64,000 nucleotides of DNA from contig NZ_CP004388.1 of assembly GCF_000300235.2 (NCBI RefSeq), positions 725,501 to 789,500 on the forward strand, read 5' to 3'. How positions within the stretch are numbered: the stretch's first letter is position 1; each line of letters starts with the position of its first letter. Below are positions 17,109 to 24,948 of this stretch, one piece after another. Made by a program: the position numbers and the translations under genes. Origin of the DNA: Thalassospira xiamenensis M-5 = DSM 17429. GTDB lineage: Bacteria > Pseudomonadota > Alphaproteobacteria > Rhodospirillales > Thalassospiraceae. The notes beneath the pieces are model-generated. The model did no database searches and was not told the DNA's origin. It worked only from the letters and a program-made list of their open reading frames with translations.

Positions 17109-18613
17109 CAGACCGCTGACAAACCCCGTCATATTTTGGCGGGGTTTTTCTTTTAGAGGTGTTTGAAAGCTGGCTTGAGTGTGCCGAGGGGATTATCCCT
17201 CAGCGATTGGCCCCTTGGGGCCCAAAGCCAGGGCTATTTTCTTGATGTTTTGGGCGGCGGCGGCCAGCAGACATTGGCATTTGACATTGATCAGTCCCCG
17301 GAACCTTGCATATCGATGACCGTGAAGCTGTTTGGCATCTGCAAAAGAGCGTTCGACCGTCTCTTTTCGGCGCTTGTAAACCCGCTTACCCCACTCTGTC
17401 AGACGATAGGCGTCAGCCCGGTCTCTGGCGTCTTGCCAGACATGGCGCGTGACAGTTTTTCAGTGATGGGCGTTGGCGGTACAGGAAGCCAGCACAGGGC
17501 ATGTGCGGCATTTTTCCGGCTCGCTTTGATAATGGCGATATCCATTTCGGTCGGTTGTCGCATAAGACAGAAGCTGACCTTCGGGGCAGCGATAAGCATC
17601 ACGTTCAGGGTCATAAACGTATTTGCGTTTGGGGATGTAGCCTTCCCGAAGGTTCGGGCGGCGATAGCCCGTCACGCCAAGGATGTCACGATCTTCAAGG
17701 CCTTTGGCAATCGCGGCGGTCGCATAGCCCGCATCCAGTCCGACGGCGATAACATCAAGGTCAAAACGCTGCCTTTGTCGGTCAAGACGGTCGAGATAGG
17801 GAATGCTGTCATGCAGATTGGCCGGGGTGGCGTAACTGTCGGTAATGATCCCAAGCTTGCCATCGACCGTGCGGTGATCGAGATAGAAAAAGCCCTTGGG
17901 CTTGCCGTCGCGCACCATATATCCGCTGTCGGGATCGGTTCGGCTGATCTTGGTTTCTTTCTCAACCGGCTGGCGTTCCTTGGCTTTGAGCGGCTTTTTC
18001 GCATGAGCCGCCCGGTCTTCCTCAATCGCCAGATCCAGATCATCCCAATAGGCCGCGCGCGATTTGGCAACCACTTCGCGGTCCCATTTGTTCTTGTTGG
18101 CATCGGCCTTCAAATGCGTGCTGTCGGTATAGAGAACCTTACCATCCACCAGCCCGTGCCTGATCGCCTGCTCGACGATCTCGTCAAAAATATCCTGCGC
18201 AACACTGGCATCATGATATCGACGCCGCCGGTTCTGCGACAGGGTCGAGGCATCAAAGACCTTGTCGGTCAGCTTGAGTTGCAAAAACCAGCGATAGGCG
18301 ACATTGACCTCAATCTCGCGCACAAGCTGGCGCTCCGAGCGCACGCCAAACAGATAGCCAATGAACAGCGCCTTAAACATCATCACCGGATCAAGGGCGG
18401 GACGGCCATTGTTCGCGCAGTACAAATCGGCCACGCGCGCATGGATAAAACTGAAATCGATCACGGCATCGATCTTACGAAGCAAATGATCGCTGGGGAC
18501 CAAACTGTCGAGTGTCACCATCTCAAGTTCGGTTTGATGTGGGCTGGGTTTCTTAAGCATTCCCCATTGAATCAAAAATCCCCGCCAATGGCGAGGACTT
18601 TGTCAGCAGTCTG
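17109..18613 (-). mobile_element. IS1182-like insertion sequence, copy 1 (1,505 bp)
   Basis: The boundaries come from comparison with copy 2 and from perfect flanking duplications. The ends carry inverted repeats with core CAGACYGCTGACAAA (CAGACC at the left, CAGACT at the right, read inward), and each end has its own small GC hairpin followed by Ts, which would block read-through. The single transposase gene faces left. The 22-bp flanking duplication is the whole cysH terminator hairpin. The family assignment (IS1182) rests on the transposase layout and on the known preference of that family for palindromic targets. Confidence 0.92.
17193..18575 (-). pseudogene. IS1182-like transposase, copy 1, disabled by a nonsense mutation
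   Basis: The frame starts MIQWGMLKKPSPHQTELEMV and encodes a DDE transposase with an N-terminal DUF772-like domain (DHLLRKIDAVIDFSF...ALDPVMMFKALFIGYLFGVRSERQLVREI) and the motif YTDSTHLKADANKNKW. A CGA arginine codon of copy 2 is TGA here (17460-17462), after ...SCTANAHH, removing about 90 C-terminal residues including the KRRKETVERSFADAKQLHG region that carries the last catalytic glutamate. The reading frame resumes unbroken to 17193, so this is a recent single-base lesion. Confidence 0.88.
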
Positions 18614-18639
18614 AGCCCGGTCCTTGTGCCGGGCTTTTC
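18614..18639 (+). terminator. Right target-site duplication of IS copy 1 with the original T-tract
   Basis: The same 22-bp stem-loop as 17087-17108, here followed by TTTT, so this copy retains the complete terminator structure. Confidence 0.88.
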
Positions 18640-19100
18640 AGATTGCGGGCAAAGCCTTCCCGACCTGATCGTCATTCCCGCGACGGCGGGAATCCAGTCT
18701 CTTTCAACGGGGCATGGATTCCGGGTCTGCGCTGCGCTTCGCCCGGCATGACGGTTTTGATCCATCGCCAAACCAGTCCCGCCAGCCAACCCCGGACCGC
18801 TGACAAAGCCCTCCCAACCAGATCGTCATTCCCGCGAAAGCGGGAATCCAGTCTCTTTCAACGGGGCATGGATTCCGGGTCTGCGCTGCGCTTCGCCCGG
18901 AATGACGGCTTTGATCCATCGCCAAACCAATCCAGCCAGCCAACCAACCCCGGACCGCTGACAAAGCCCTCCCAACCTGATCGTCATTCCCGCGACGGCG
19001 GGAATCCAGTCTCTTTCAATGGGGCATGGATTCCGGGTCTGCGCTCCGCTTCGCCCGGAATGACGATTGTGATCAACCGCCAAGCCAATCCAGCCACCCC
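18639..19100. repeat. Three tandem repeats of about 154-158 bp containing IS-end-like and dRS3-like motifs
   Basis: Units begin near 18639, 18793 and 18951. Each opens with a segment resembling the IS end (GACCGCTGACAAAGCCCTC against GACTGCTGACAAAGTCCTC in the IS). An ATTCCC-N8-GGGAAT palindrome follows (18674-18693, 18828-18847, 18986-19005), then a second inverted repeat around GGATTCCGGG...CCCGGAATGACG. The ATTCCC-N8-GGGAAT pattern matches the neisserial dRS3 consensus and is widespread in Proteobacteria. Open frames crossing this patch are by-products of its low-stop composition. Confidence 0.85.
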
Positions 19101-19134
19101 GGCAACCCGGCAACCCGGCAACCCGGCAACCCGG
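19097..19134. repeat. Octamer tandem repeat (CCCGGCAA, about four to five copies)
   Basis: A short direct repeat of period 8 directly follows the third 158-bp unit. It looks like a replication-slippage tract; there is no coding frame in it. Confidence 0.85.
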
Positions 19135-19685
19135 CCAGACGATCCCGTGCCGATCCAATCCGGGCGCAATTCGGGCCCGCTGATTCTCGGCATTGTCACG
19201 CTTCAACGACCGGACTGGACTGAACTGGACCGAACCAACTTCGTCCCGGCTATCGCTGCCCCAAACAAACGCCCTTGCCCCAAGGGCACATTTCTCCCGT
19301 CATGATAAATCACAGTTTTTCGCAAATTTCCCGCGGCCTTACGGCCCGGACGCACCACCGCCGTAATGGCTTTTCCATGCGCCAGTGACGGCCCGTTGGC
19401 GATACCGCCAGCGTCCTTTCAGACAATCAGATCGCTGTCCCGTCATCATCCCATTCCTGTTTTTGCCGCCCGAAACGCAAAAAACCCGCAAAAGCGAATC
19501 ACGCTTTGCGGGTTTTGTCTCCGGACCCATTTGTCCTGTTGACTTTATCTTTATGCCACAACGAAAAGAACAAATCAAGAACTTTTTCAAAAAAAAACCG
19601 GAAAAAGTTCCCAATCAAAGCTCGGCACGGAAAGAATGGTATATTTATCAATGTCTTATGTGGGCGAACCTGCCGGGCTTTTGCG
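19135..19685. other. Intergenic region without a supported gene
   Basis: About 550 bp between the repeat patch and the end of dgt. It holds a long perfect hairpin (19481-19516) and an A-rich stretch near 19590, but no frame with a ribosome binding site or recognisable product. Confidence 0.5.
19481..19516 (-). terminator. Hairpin AAAACCCGCAAA...TTTGCGGGTTTT, bidirectional terminator candidate
   Basis: A long stem around AAACCCGC/GCGGGTTT with A/T tails on both sides. It lies about 170 bp past the dgt stop and could terminate that leftward transcript. Confidence 0.6.
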
Positions 19686-21125
19686 TTAAATCGTAATGCC
19701 CTGAAGCTTGCGAAACAGCGTGACCGCATAGCGGTCCGTCATGCCGGAAATATAATCCATCACCCGCATGATCCGGGCATAAAGCCCATCGGCTTCCGAA
19801 AGCTTGCCCGACAGAAGCTTGTCGATCCGGTCGGCCTGCGGCGGCAGGCGTTTGCCGTGGGTTTTATGTTCCTCGATGTCGATTGCCGCCCGGACAAAGC
19901 TGTCAAGCAGGCCATTGATCACCTCGAACCCGGCCATTTCAATCGGCAGGACATGCGGCGCGTTATAAATCCGTTCAACCGCCAGCATCTTGCAGTTTTT
20001 GGCATCCTTGCCAAGCGCCGTATTGGCCAGCAGATCACCTTCCAGCGTGCCCGCCAGCAACGCATCCTCATACGCGATAAAGGCATCGACCGCCGCCTTC
20101 ACCAGATTGCCAATCGCCTTGCCGCGCAAAAAGCCGATCCGGTCATCTTCGGATTTCTCGGCATACCACGGCTCGGCCCGCAAATCGGCCCAGCGTTTTT
20201 CGGCATCACCCGGATATTTTTCCGGGTGGCGGGCAATCGGGGCAAGGGCGCGTTCGACCTGCTCGAAACTCACACAATTAAGTTCCCAGCCATCTTCAAG
20301 ATCGACCACCGAATAACAGATGTCATCGGCCGCCTCGACCAGATAGACCAGCGGGTGGCGTCGCCACGCGCCGTCAAACCCGTCAAGCGGCGATAACCCG
20401 CAAACATTGGCAATCGCATGGGCAATGTCGCGTTCTGCCTGATAATATCCGGGTTTCTTAAGCCCGGTATATTCCTTTCGGCGCGCATCGGGCACCGACG
20501 TGCTGCGCGGATATTTGATAAAGCTGCCAAGCGTGCCGTAAGTCAGGTTAAGCCCGCCGTCAAACCGCTTCATTTCAAGCTGGCTGATGATGCGCAAGCC
20601 TTGCGCATTCCCTTCGAAATGCCGCAGATCTTCAAGCTCCGGCCCGGTCAGCCGCCCGGTCAGTTCTTCCTTGGCAAGGCGCGAGGTGGTGAACCATTCA
20701 TTGATCGCATCTTCGCCCGAATGGCCGAATGGCGGGTTGCCGATATCATGGGCCAGGCAGGCGGCCTGCACCATGTAACCGATATCGGCGATGGTGATCG
20801 GGCTGTCTTTTGGTAGGTGCTTGACGATATGCCCGCCCGCCATAAGGCCAAGCGACTGCCCGACCGATCCGACCTCGATCGTGTGGGTCAGGCGGGTATG
20901 CACATGGTCATTTTCCGACAGCGGATGAACCTGTGTCTTGTTCTGAAGACGGCGGAACGAGGATGAAAAAATGATCCGGTCAACATCGATCTGGAACGGG
21001 CTTCTGCCATCCGGGCTTGGATGCGGATCGCCATCGGGCAGGCGGATCTTGCCATCCCGAAAATCAAGCCGGTGTGGTGAAAGCAGATTTTCCCAGCGCA
21101 TTTTGGCCGGTTGCATCGAACCCAT
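19686..21125 (-). CDS. dgt: Deoxyguanosinetriphosphate triphosphohydrolase-like protein
   Basis: A 479-residue HD-domain dNTP triphosphohydrolase that splits dGTP (or other dNTPs) to the deoxynucleoside and triphosphate. The metal ligands are visible as H81 (RLTHTIEVG) and H126-D127 (LAHDIGNPPFGHSGE), with a later Asp in LVEAADDICYSVVDLEDG. The start at 21125 has AGGGAG about ten bases upstream; the frame is open to 21200 without a better start. It lies between the two inverted IS copies. Confidence 0.92.
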   Translation of the reverse strand: MGSMQPAKMRWENLLSPHRLDFRDGKIRLPDGDPHPSPDGRSPFQIDVDRIIFSSSFRRLQNKTQVHPLSENDHVHTRLTHTIEVGSVGQSLGLMAGGHIVKHLPKDSPITIADIGYMVQAACLAHDIGNPPFGHSGEDAINEWFTTSRLAKEELTGRLTGPELEDLRHFEGNAQGLRIISQLEMKRFDGGLNLTYGTLGSFIKYPRSTSVPDARRKEYTGLKKPGYYQAERDIAHAIANVCGLSPLDGFDGAWRRHPLVYLVEAADDICYSVVDLEDGWELNCVSFEQVERALAPIARHPEKYPGDAEKRWADLRAEPWYAEKSEDDRIGFLRGKAIGNLVKAAVDAFIAYEDALLAGTLEGDLLANTALGKDAKNCKMLAVERIYNAPHVLPIEMAGFEVINGLLDSFVRAAIDIEEHKTHGKRLPPQADRIDKLLSGKLSEADGLYARIMRVMDYISGMTDRYAVTLFRKLQGITI

Positions 21126-21235
21126 GGCGATGCGACTCCCTGTCCGTGTCGTGTGTGCGTCCGCAAACCCGACTTTAACGGGGTGGGGAGTCGGGCGCAA
21201 TCGGACAAAACCGATTGCGCCAAATCAGTGTGATC

Positions 21236-21655
21236 TTATCCGAAGAACCAGCTTTTCGGATTATCAATCGGGCTGCCGTTAAGGGCGCGCAAAAGACCGA
21301 TCACGTTGCGCCCGATGAACCACGCGGTGGTATAAAGCGCCATCAGCCCGACAATCGCCCAGCCCAGAAGCGGCACCCAGCCGATCACCAGCGTGAAAAA
21401 GCCCAGAATGATCGCATAAAGGATGCTGATCCAGAATGTGCGGATGACGAATGTGTAATGGCTGTTGGTCCAGTGATCATCATCCTCGCGCGCGACATAG
21501 GCAACGATCAGCGCGATCAGACCGGTGGCAAAGGCGGTAAACAGGGTCGCGATCATCAGGCCGTAACAGACGACAGCCGTATTGCCGCCGCGCGTATCTG
21601 CATATTGCGGGGCATTGTCAAACGATGCGTCCTGACCTGTCATCCGGTCACTCAT
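21236..21655 (-). CDS. Small membrane protein, DUF4870-like
   Basis: A 139-residue protein with three hydrophobic helices (about 28-52, 70-95, 98-118) and hydrophilic ends. The layout (NTAVVCYGLMIATLF...IALIVAYVAR...HWTNSHYTFVIRTFWISILY) resembles DUF4870 proteins of unknown function. It sits upstream of dgt on the same strand, 110 bp away. Confidence 0.7.
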   Translation of the reverse strand: MSDRMTGQDASFDNAPQYADTRGGNTAVVCYGLMIATLFTAFATGLIALIVAYVAREDDDHWTNSHYTFVIRTFWISILYAIILGFFTLVIGWVPLLGWAIVGLMALYTTAWFIGRNVIGLLRALNGSPIDNPKSWFFG

Positions 21656-21896
21656 GGGCGTTGTTCCTGTGTTGTGGGGCCGTTCATCAAATCACCGGCT
21701 CTTTTCAGCATATAGCGAGAAAATTACCAAATGCTATCTTCGGCTGGTCAACCGGCATCACAGGGGCGGTTTTCAGCGCGATAACACGAAATTCATCGCA
21801 AAGGCGCGGCTTTTGCCTCGACTCTTGTGATTTCCGCCCTACATTTGGCCCCATATCACGCAATGATCACAATGATCGAGAAATAAGGATTTCCGC

Positions 21897-23258
21897 ATGT
21901 CGGATTATGATTATGACCTGTTTGTCATCGGTGCCGGATCGGGCGGGGTGCGGGCCGCACGCGTTGCATCTGGCTATGGGGCAAAGGTCGCGATTGCCGA
22001 GGAAAGCCGCGTTGGCGGTACCTGTGTCATTCGTGGCTGTGTGCCCAAAAAGCTTCTGGTTTACGGCGCACATTTTGCCGAGGATTTCGAAGACGCGGCA
22101 GCCTATGGCTGGACCCTTCCGCGCGAACCCAGCTTTAGCTGGAAAAAGCTGATTGCCAACAAGGATGCGGAAATTGATCGCCTGAATGGCATCTATAAAA
22201 AGCTTCTGGCGGGATCGAATATCGAACTGTTCGAAAGCCGCGCGGTGCTTAAGGATGCACACACCATTGCGGTTGGCGATAAAACCGTAACGGCGGATCG
22301 TATCCTGATTGCGGTGGGTGGCACGCCATCACTGCCCGATATTCCCGGTGTCGAGCACGCGATTTCCTCCAACGAGGCCTTCCACCTTGACGATCTGCCC
22401 GAACGTATCGCCGTTGTCGGCGGCGGCTATATCGCGGTTGAATTTGCCGGGATTTTCGCAGGCCTTGGCGCGCAGGTGACGCAATTCTATCGCGGCGATC
22501 AGATTTTGCGCGGTTTTGATCATGATATTCGCGAACACCTGGCCCGGGAAATCGTCAAAAAAGGTATCGACCTTAAGCTGAACACCAATGTCACCGCGAT
22601 CAGCAAAAATGACGACGGGACGCTTTCCCTGACTCTGACCGGCGGCGGACATCAGGTTGTCGATGCCATCATGTTTGCCACCGGCCGCAAACCGAAAACC
22701 CATGGTATGGGTCTTGAGGAGGTCGGGGTGGAGCTTAAGGATAATAGTGCCATCATCACCAATGCGGGTCTGCAAACCAGCGTGCCAAATATCTATGCGG
22801 TTGGCGATGTTCGCGATCATGTCCAACTGACCCCGGTCGCGATCAAGGAAGGCATGGCGTTCGCCGATACGGTATTTGGCGGCAAACCGTGGTCGATGTC
22901 CTATAACGCCATCCCGACCGCGGTGTTCAGCCAGCCACCGGTCGGCACGGTTGGCCTGAGCGAGGAAGAAGCCCGCGCGAAGGGGGGCGAAGTCGTCATT
23001 TACAAATCGACCTTCAAACCAATGCGCCATACGCTTTCGGGGCGCGATGAAAAAACGCTGATGAAACTCATCGTCGATAAAACCACCGACGTCGTTCTTG
23101 GTGCGCACATGGTCGGCCCGGACGCCGCCGAAATCATCCAGGGTATCGGCATTGCGGTCCGCATGGGCGCAACCAAGGCCCAGTTCGACCAGACCGTCGC
23201 GGTGCATCCGTCGGCGGCGGAAGAATTCGTCACCATGCGCTTCCCGGTTGGCGACTAA
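21897..23258 (+). CDS. gor: Glutathione-disulfide reductase
   Basis: A 453-residue FAD/NADPH flavoenzyme that reduces GSSG in the cytosol. The FAD-binding GAGSGG is at 12-17, and the redox disulfide C43/C48 lies in GGTCVIRGCVPKK. The NADPH-binding GGGYIAVEFAGIFAGLG, the second FAD segment YAVGDVRDHVQLTPVAIKEG and the C-terminal catalytic histidine in VAVHPSAAEEFVTMR are all present. Its rho-independent terminator hairpin was the target of IS copy 2. Confidence 0.95.
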   Translation: MSDYDYDLFVIGAGSGGVRAARVASGYGAKVAIAEESRVGGTCVIRGCVPKKLLVYGAHFAEDFEDAAAYGWTLPREPSFSWKKLIANKDAEIDRLNGIYKKLLAGSNIELFESRAVLKDAHTIAVGDKTVTADRILIAVGGTPSLPDIPGVEHAISSNEAFHLDDLPERIAVVGGGYIAVEFAGIFAGLGAQVTQFYRGDQILRGFDHDIREHLAREIVKKGIDLKLNTNVTAISKNDDGTLSLTLTGGGHQVVDAIMFATGRKPKTHGMGLEEVGVELKDNSAIITNAGLQTSVPNIYAVGDVRDHVQLTPVAIKEGMAFADTVFGGKPWSMSYNAIPTAVFSQPPVGTVGLSEEEARAKGGEVVIYKSTFKPMRHTLSGRDEKTLMKLIVDKTTDVVLGAHMVGPDAAEIIQGIGIAVRMGATKAQFDQTVAVHPSAAEEFVTMRFPVGD

Positions 23259-23288
23259 ATTCCGGTTTCCGGCCAGTCTTCTGAAAAC

Positions 23289-23311
23289 AGGTGGTTTCCC
23301 GTAAACCACCT
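23289..23311 (+). terminator. gor terminator stem-loop; left target-site duplication of IS copy 2
   Basis: A 23-bp stem-loop (arms AGGTGGTTT and AAACCACCT, loop CCCGT) lies 30 bp past the glutathione reductase stop. It is repeated exactly at 24818-24840, where the run of seven T completes the original terminator. Confidence 0.9.
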
Positions 23312-24817
23312 CAGACTGCTGACAAAGTCCTCGCCATTGGCGGGGATTTTTGATTCAATGGGGAATGCTTAAGAAACCCAGCCCACATCAAACCGAACTT
23401 GAGATGGTGACACTCGACAGTTTGGTCCCCAGCGATCATTTGCTTCGTAAGATCGATGCCGTGATCGATTTCAGTTTTATCCATGCGCGCGTGGCCGATT
23501 TGTACTGCGCGAACAATGGCCGTCCCGCCCTTGATCCGGTGATGATGTTTAAGGCGCTGTTCATTGGCTATCTGTTTGGCGTGCGCTCGGAGCGCCAGCT
23601 TGTGCGCGAGATTGAGGTCAATGTCGCCTATCGCTGGTTTTTGCAACTCAAGCTGACCGACAAGGTCTTTGATGCCTCGACCCTGTCGCAGAACCGGCGG
23701 CGTCGATATCATGATGCCAGTGTTGCGCAGGATATTTTTGACGAGATCGTCGAGCAGGCGATCAGGCACGGGCTGGTGGATGGTAAGGTTCTCTATACCG
23801 ACAGCACGCATTTGAAGGCCGATGCCAACAAGAACAAATGGGGACCGCGAAGTGGTTGCCAAATCGCGCGCGGCCTATTGGGATGATCTGGATCTGGCGA
23901 TTGAGGAAGACCGGGCGGCTCATGCGAAAAAGCCGCTCAAAGCCAAGGAACGCCAGCCGGTTGAGAAAGAAACCAAGATCAGCCGAACCGATCCCGACAG
24001 CGGATATATGGTGCGCGACGGCAAGCCCAAGGGCTTTTTCTATCTCGATCACCGCACGGTCGATGGCAAGCTTGGGATCATTACCGACAGTTACGCCACC
24101 CCGGCCAATCTGCATGACAGCATTCCCTATCTCGACCGTCTTGACCGACAAAGGCAGCGTTTTGACCTTGATGTTATCGCCGTCGGACTGGATGCGGGCT
24201 ATGCGACCGCCGCGATTGCCAAAGGCCTTGAAGATCGTGACATCCTTGGCGTGACGGGCTATCGCCGCCCGAACCTTCGGGAAGGCTACATCCCCAAACG
24301 CAAATACGTTTATGACCCTGAACGTGATGCTTATCGCTGCCCCGAAGGTCAGCTTCTGTCTTATGCGACAACCGACCGAAATGGATACCGCCATTATCAC
24401 AGCGACCCGGAAAAATGCCGCACCTGTCCTGTGCTGGCTTCCTGTACCGCCAATGCCCACCACCGAAAAACTGTCACGCGCCATGTCTGGCAAGACGCCA
24501 GAGACCGGGCTGACGCCTATCGTCTGACAGAGTGGGGCAAGCGGGTTTACAAGCGCCGAAAAGAGACGGTCGAACGCTCTTTTGCAGATGCCAAACAGCT
24601 TCACGGTAATCGATATGCAAGGTTCCGGGGACTGATCAATGTCAAATGCCAATGTCTGCTGGCCGCCGCCGCCCAAAACATCAAGAAAATAGCCCTGGCT
24701 TTGGGCCCCAAGGGGCCAATCGCTGAGGGATAATCCCCTCGGCACACTCAAGCCAGCTTTCAAACACCTCTAAAAGAAAAACCCCGCCAAAATATGACGG
24801 GGTTTGTCAGCGGTCTG
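23312..24817 (+). mobile_element. IS1182-like insertion sequence, copy 2 (1,506 bp)
   Basis: Nearly identical to copy 1 but in the opposite orientation, 4.7 kb away. It has the same terminal motifs (CAGACTGCTGACAAAG at the left, complement of CAGACCGCTGACAAAC at the right) and is one base longer because of an extra G at 23840-23843. It is flanked by a 23-bp duplication that is the complete gor terminator hairpin. Confidence 0.93.
23350..24733 (+). pseudogene. IS1182-like transposase, copy 2, disabled by a +1 frameshift
   Basis: The first frame (23350-23886) encodes the N-terminal 165 residues up to NKNKWG. Copy 1 reads AAATGGGACC where this copy has AAATGGGGACC (23840-23843), throwing translation out of frame to an early stop. 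The remainder continues intact from 23822 to 24733 in another frame, including the C-terminal region lost in copy 1 (RKTVTRHVWQDARDRAD...KRRKETVERSFADAKQLHG). Reading both copies together gives an intact product of about 460 residues. A few other substitutions separate the copies (QSE against HSD near the CRTC motif). Confidence 0.88.
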
Positions 24818-24847
24818 AGGTGGTTTCCCGTAAACCACCTGTTTTTT
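24818..24847 (+). terminator. Right target-site duplication of IS copy 2 with the original T-tract
   Basis: An exact copy of the 23-bp stem-loop at 23289-23311 followed by a run of T. It now terminates transcripts leaving the IS. Confidence 0.9.
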
Positions 24848-24948
24848 TGTGTGATGTTTATGCTGGACGACGGACCACAAAAAACCTTTATTGTGCAGAA
24901 GGATAAAAATCAGAATTCTGCCAATAAAATAAAAATACAGAGGTTCGG

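Noticed and set aside
17163..18614. Long open frame antisense to the IS transposase
   Set aside because: It is a mirror of the high-GC transposase gene, spans both IS ends and has no family resemblance; the transposase on the other strand is clear.
18639..19134. CRISPR-like array
   Set aside because: The units are about 155 bp with internal palindromes and no short unique spacers; the period-8 tract beside them has no spacers at all.
18643..19305. 220-codon frame across the repeat patch, with similar frames on the minus strand
   Set aside because: The translations only repeat the 154-158 bp DNA unit; they are products of low stop-codon density in the repeats.
23840..23843. Programmed +1 frameshift in the transposase of IS copy 2
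   Set aside because: Copy 1 has three Gs and reads straight through this point in a single frame, so the extra G is better explained as a mutation.
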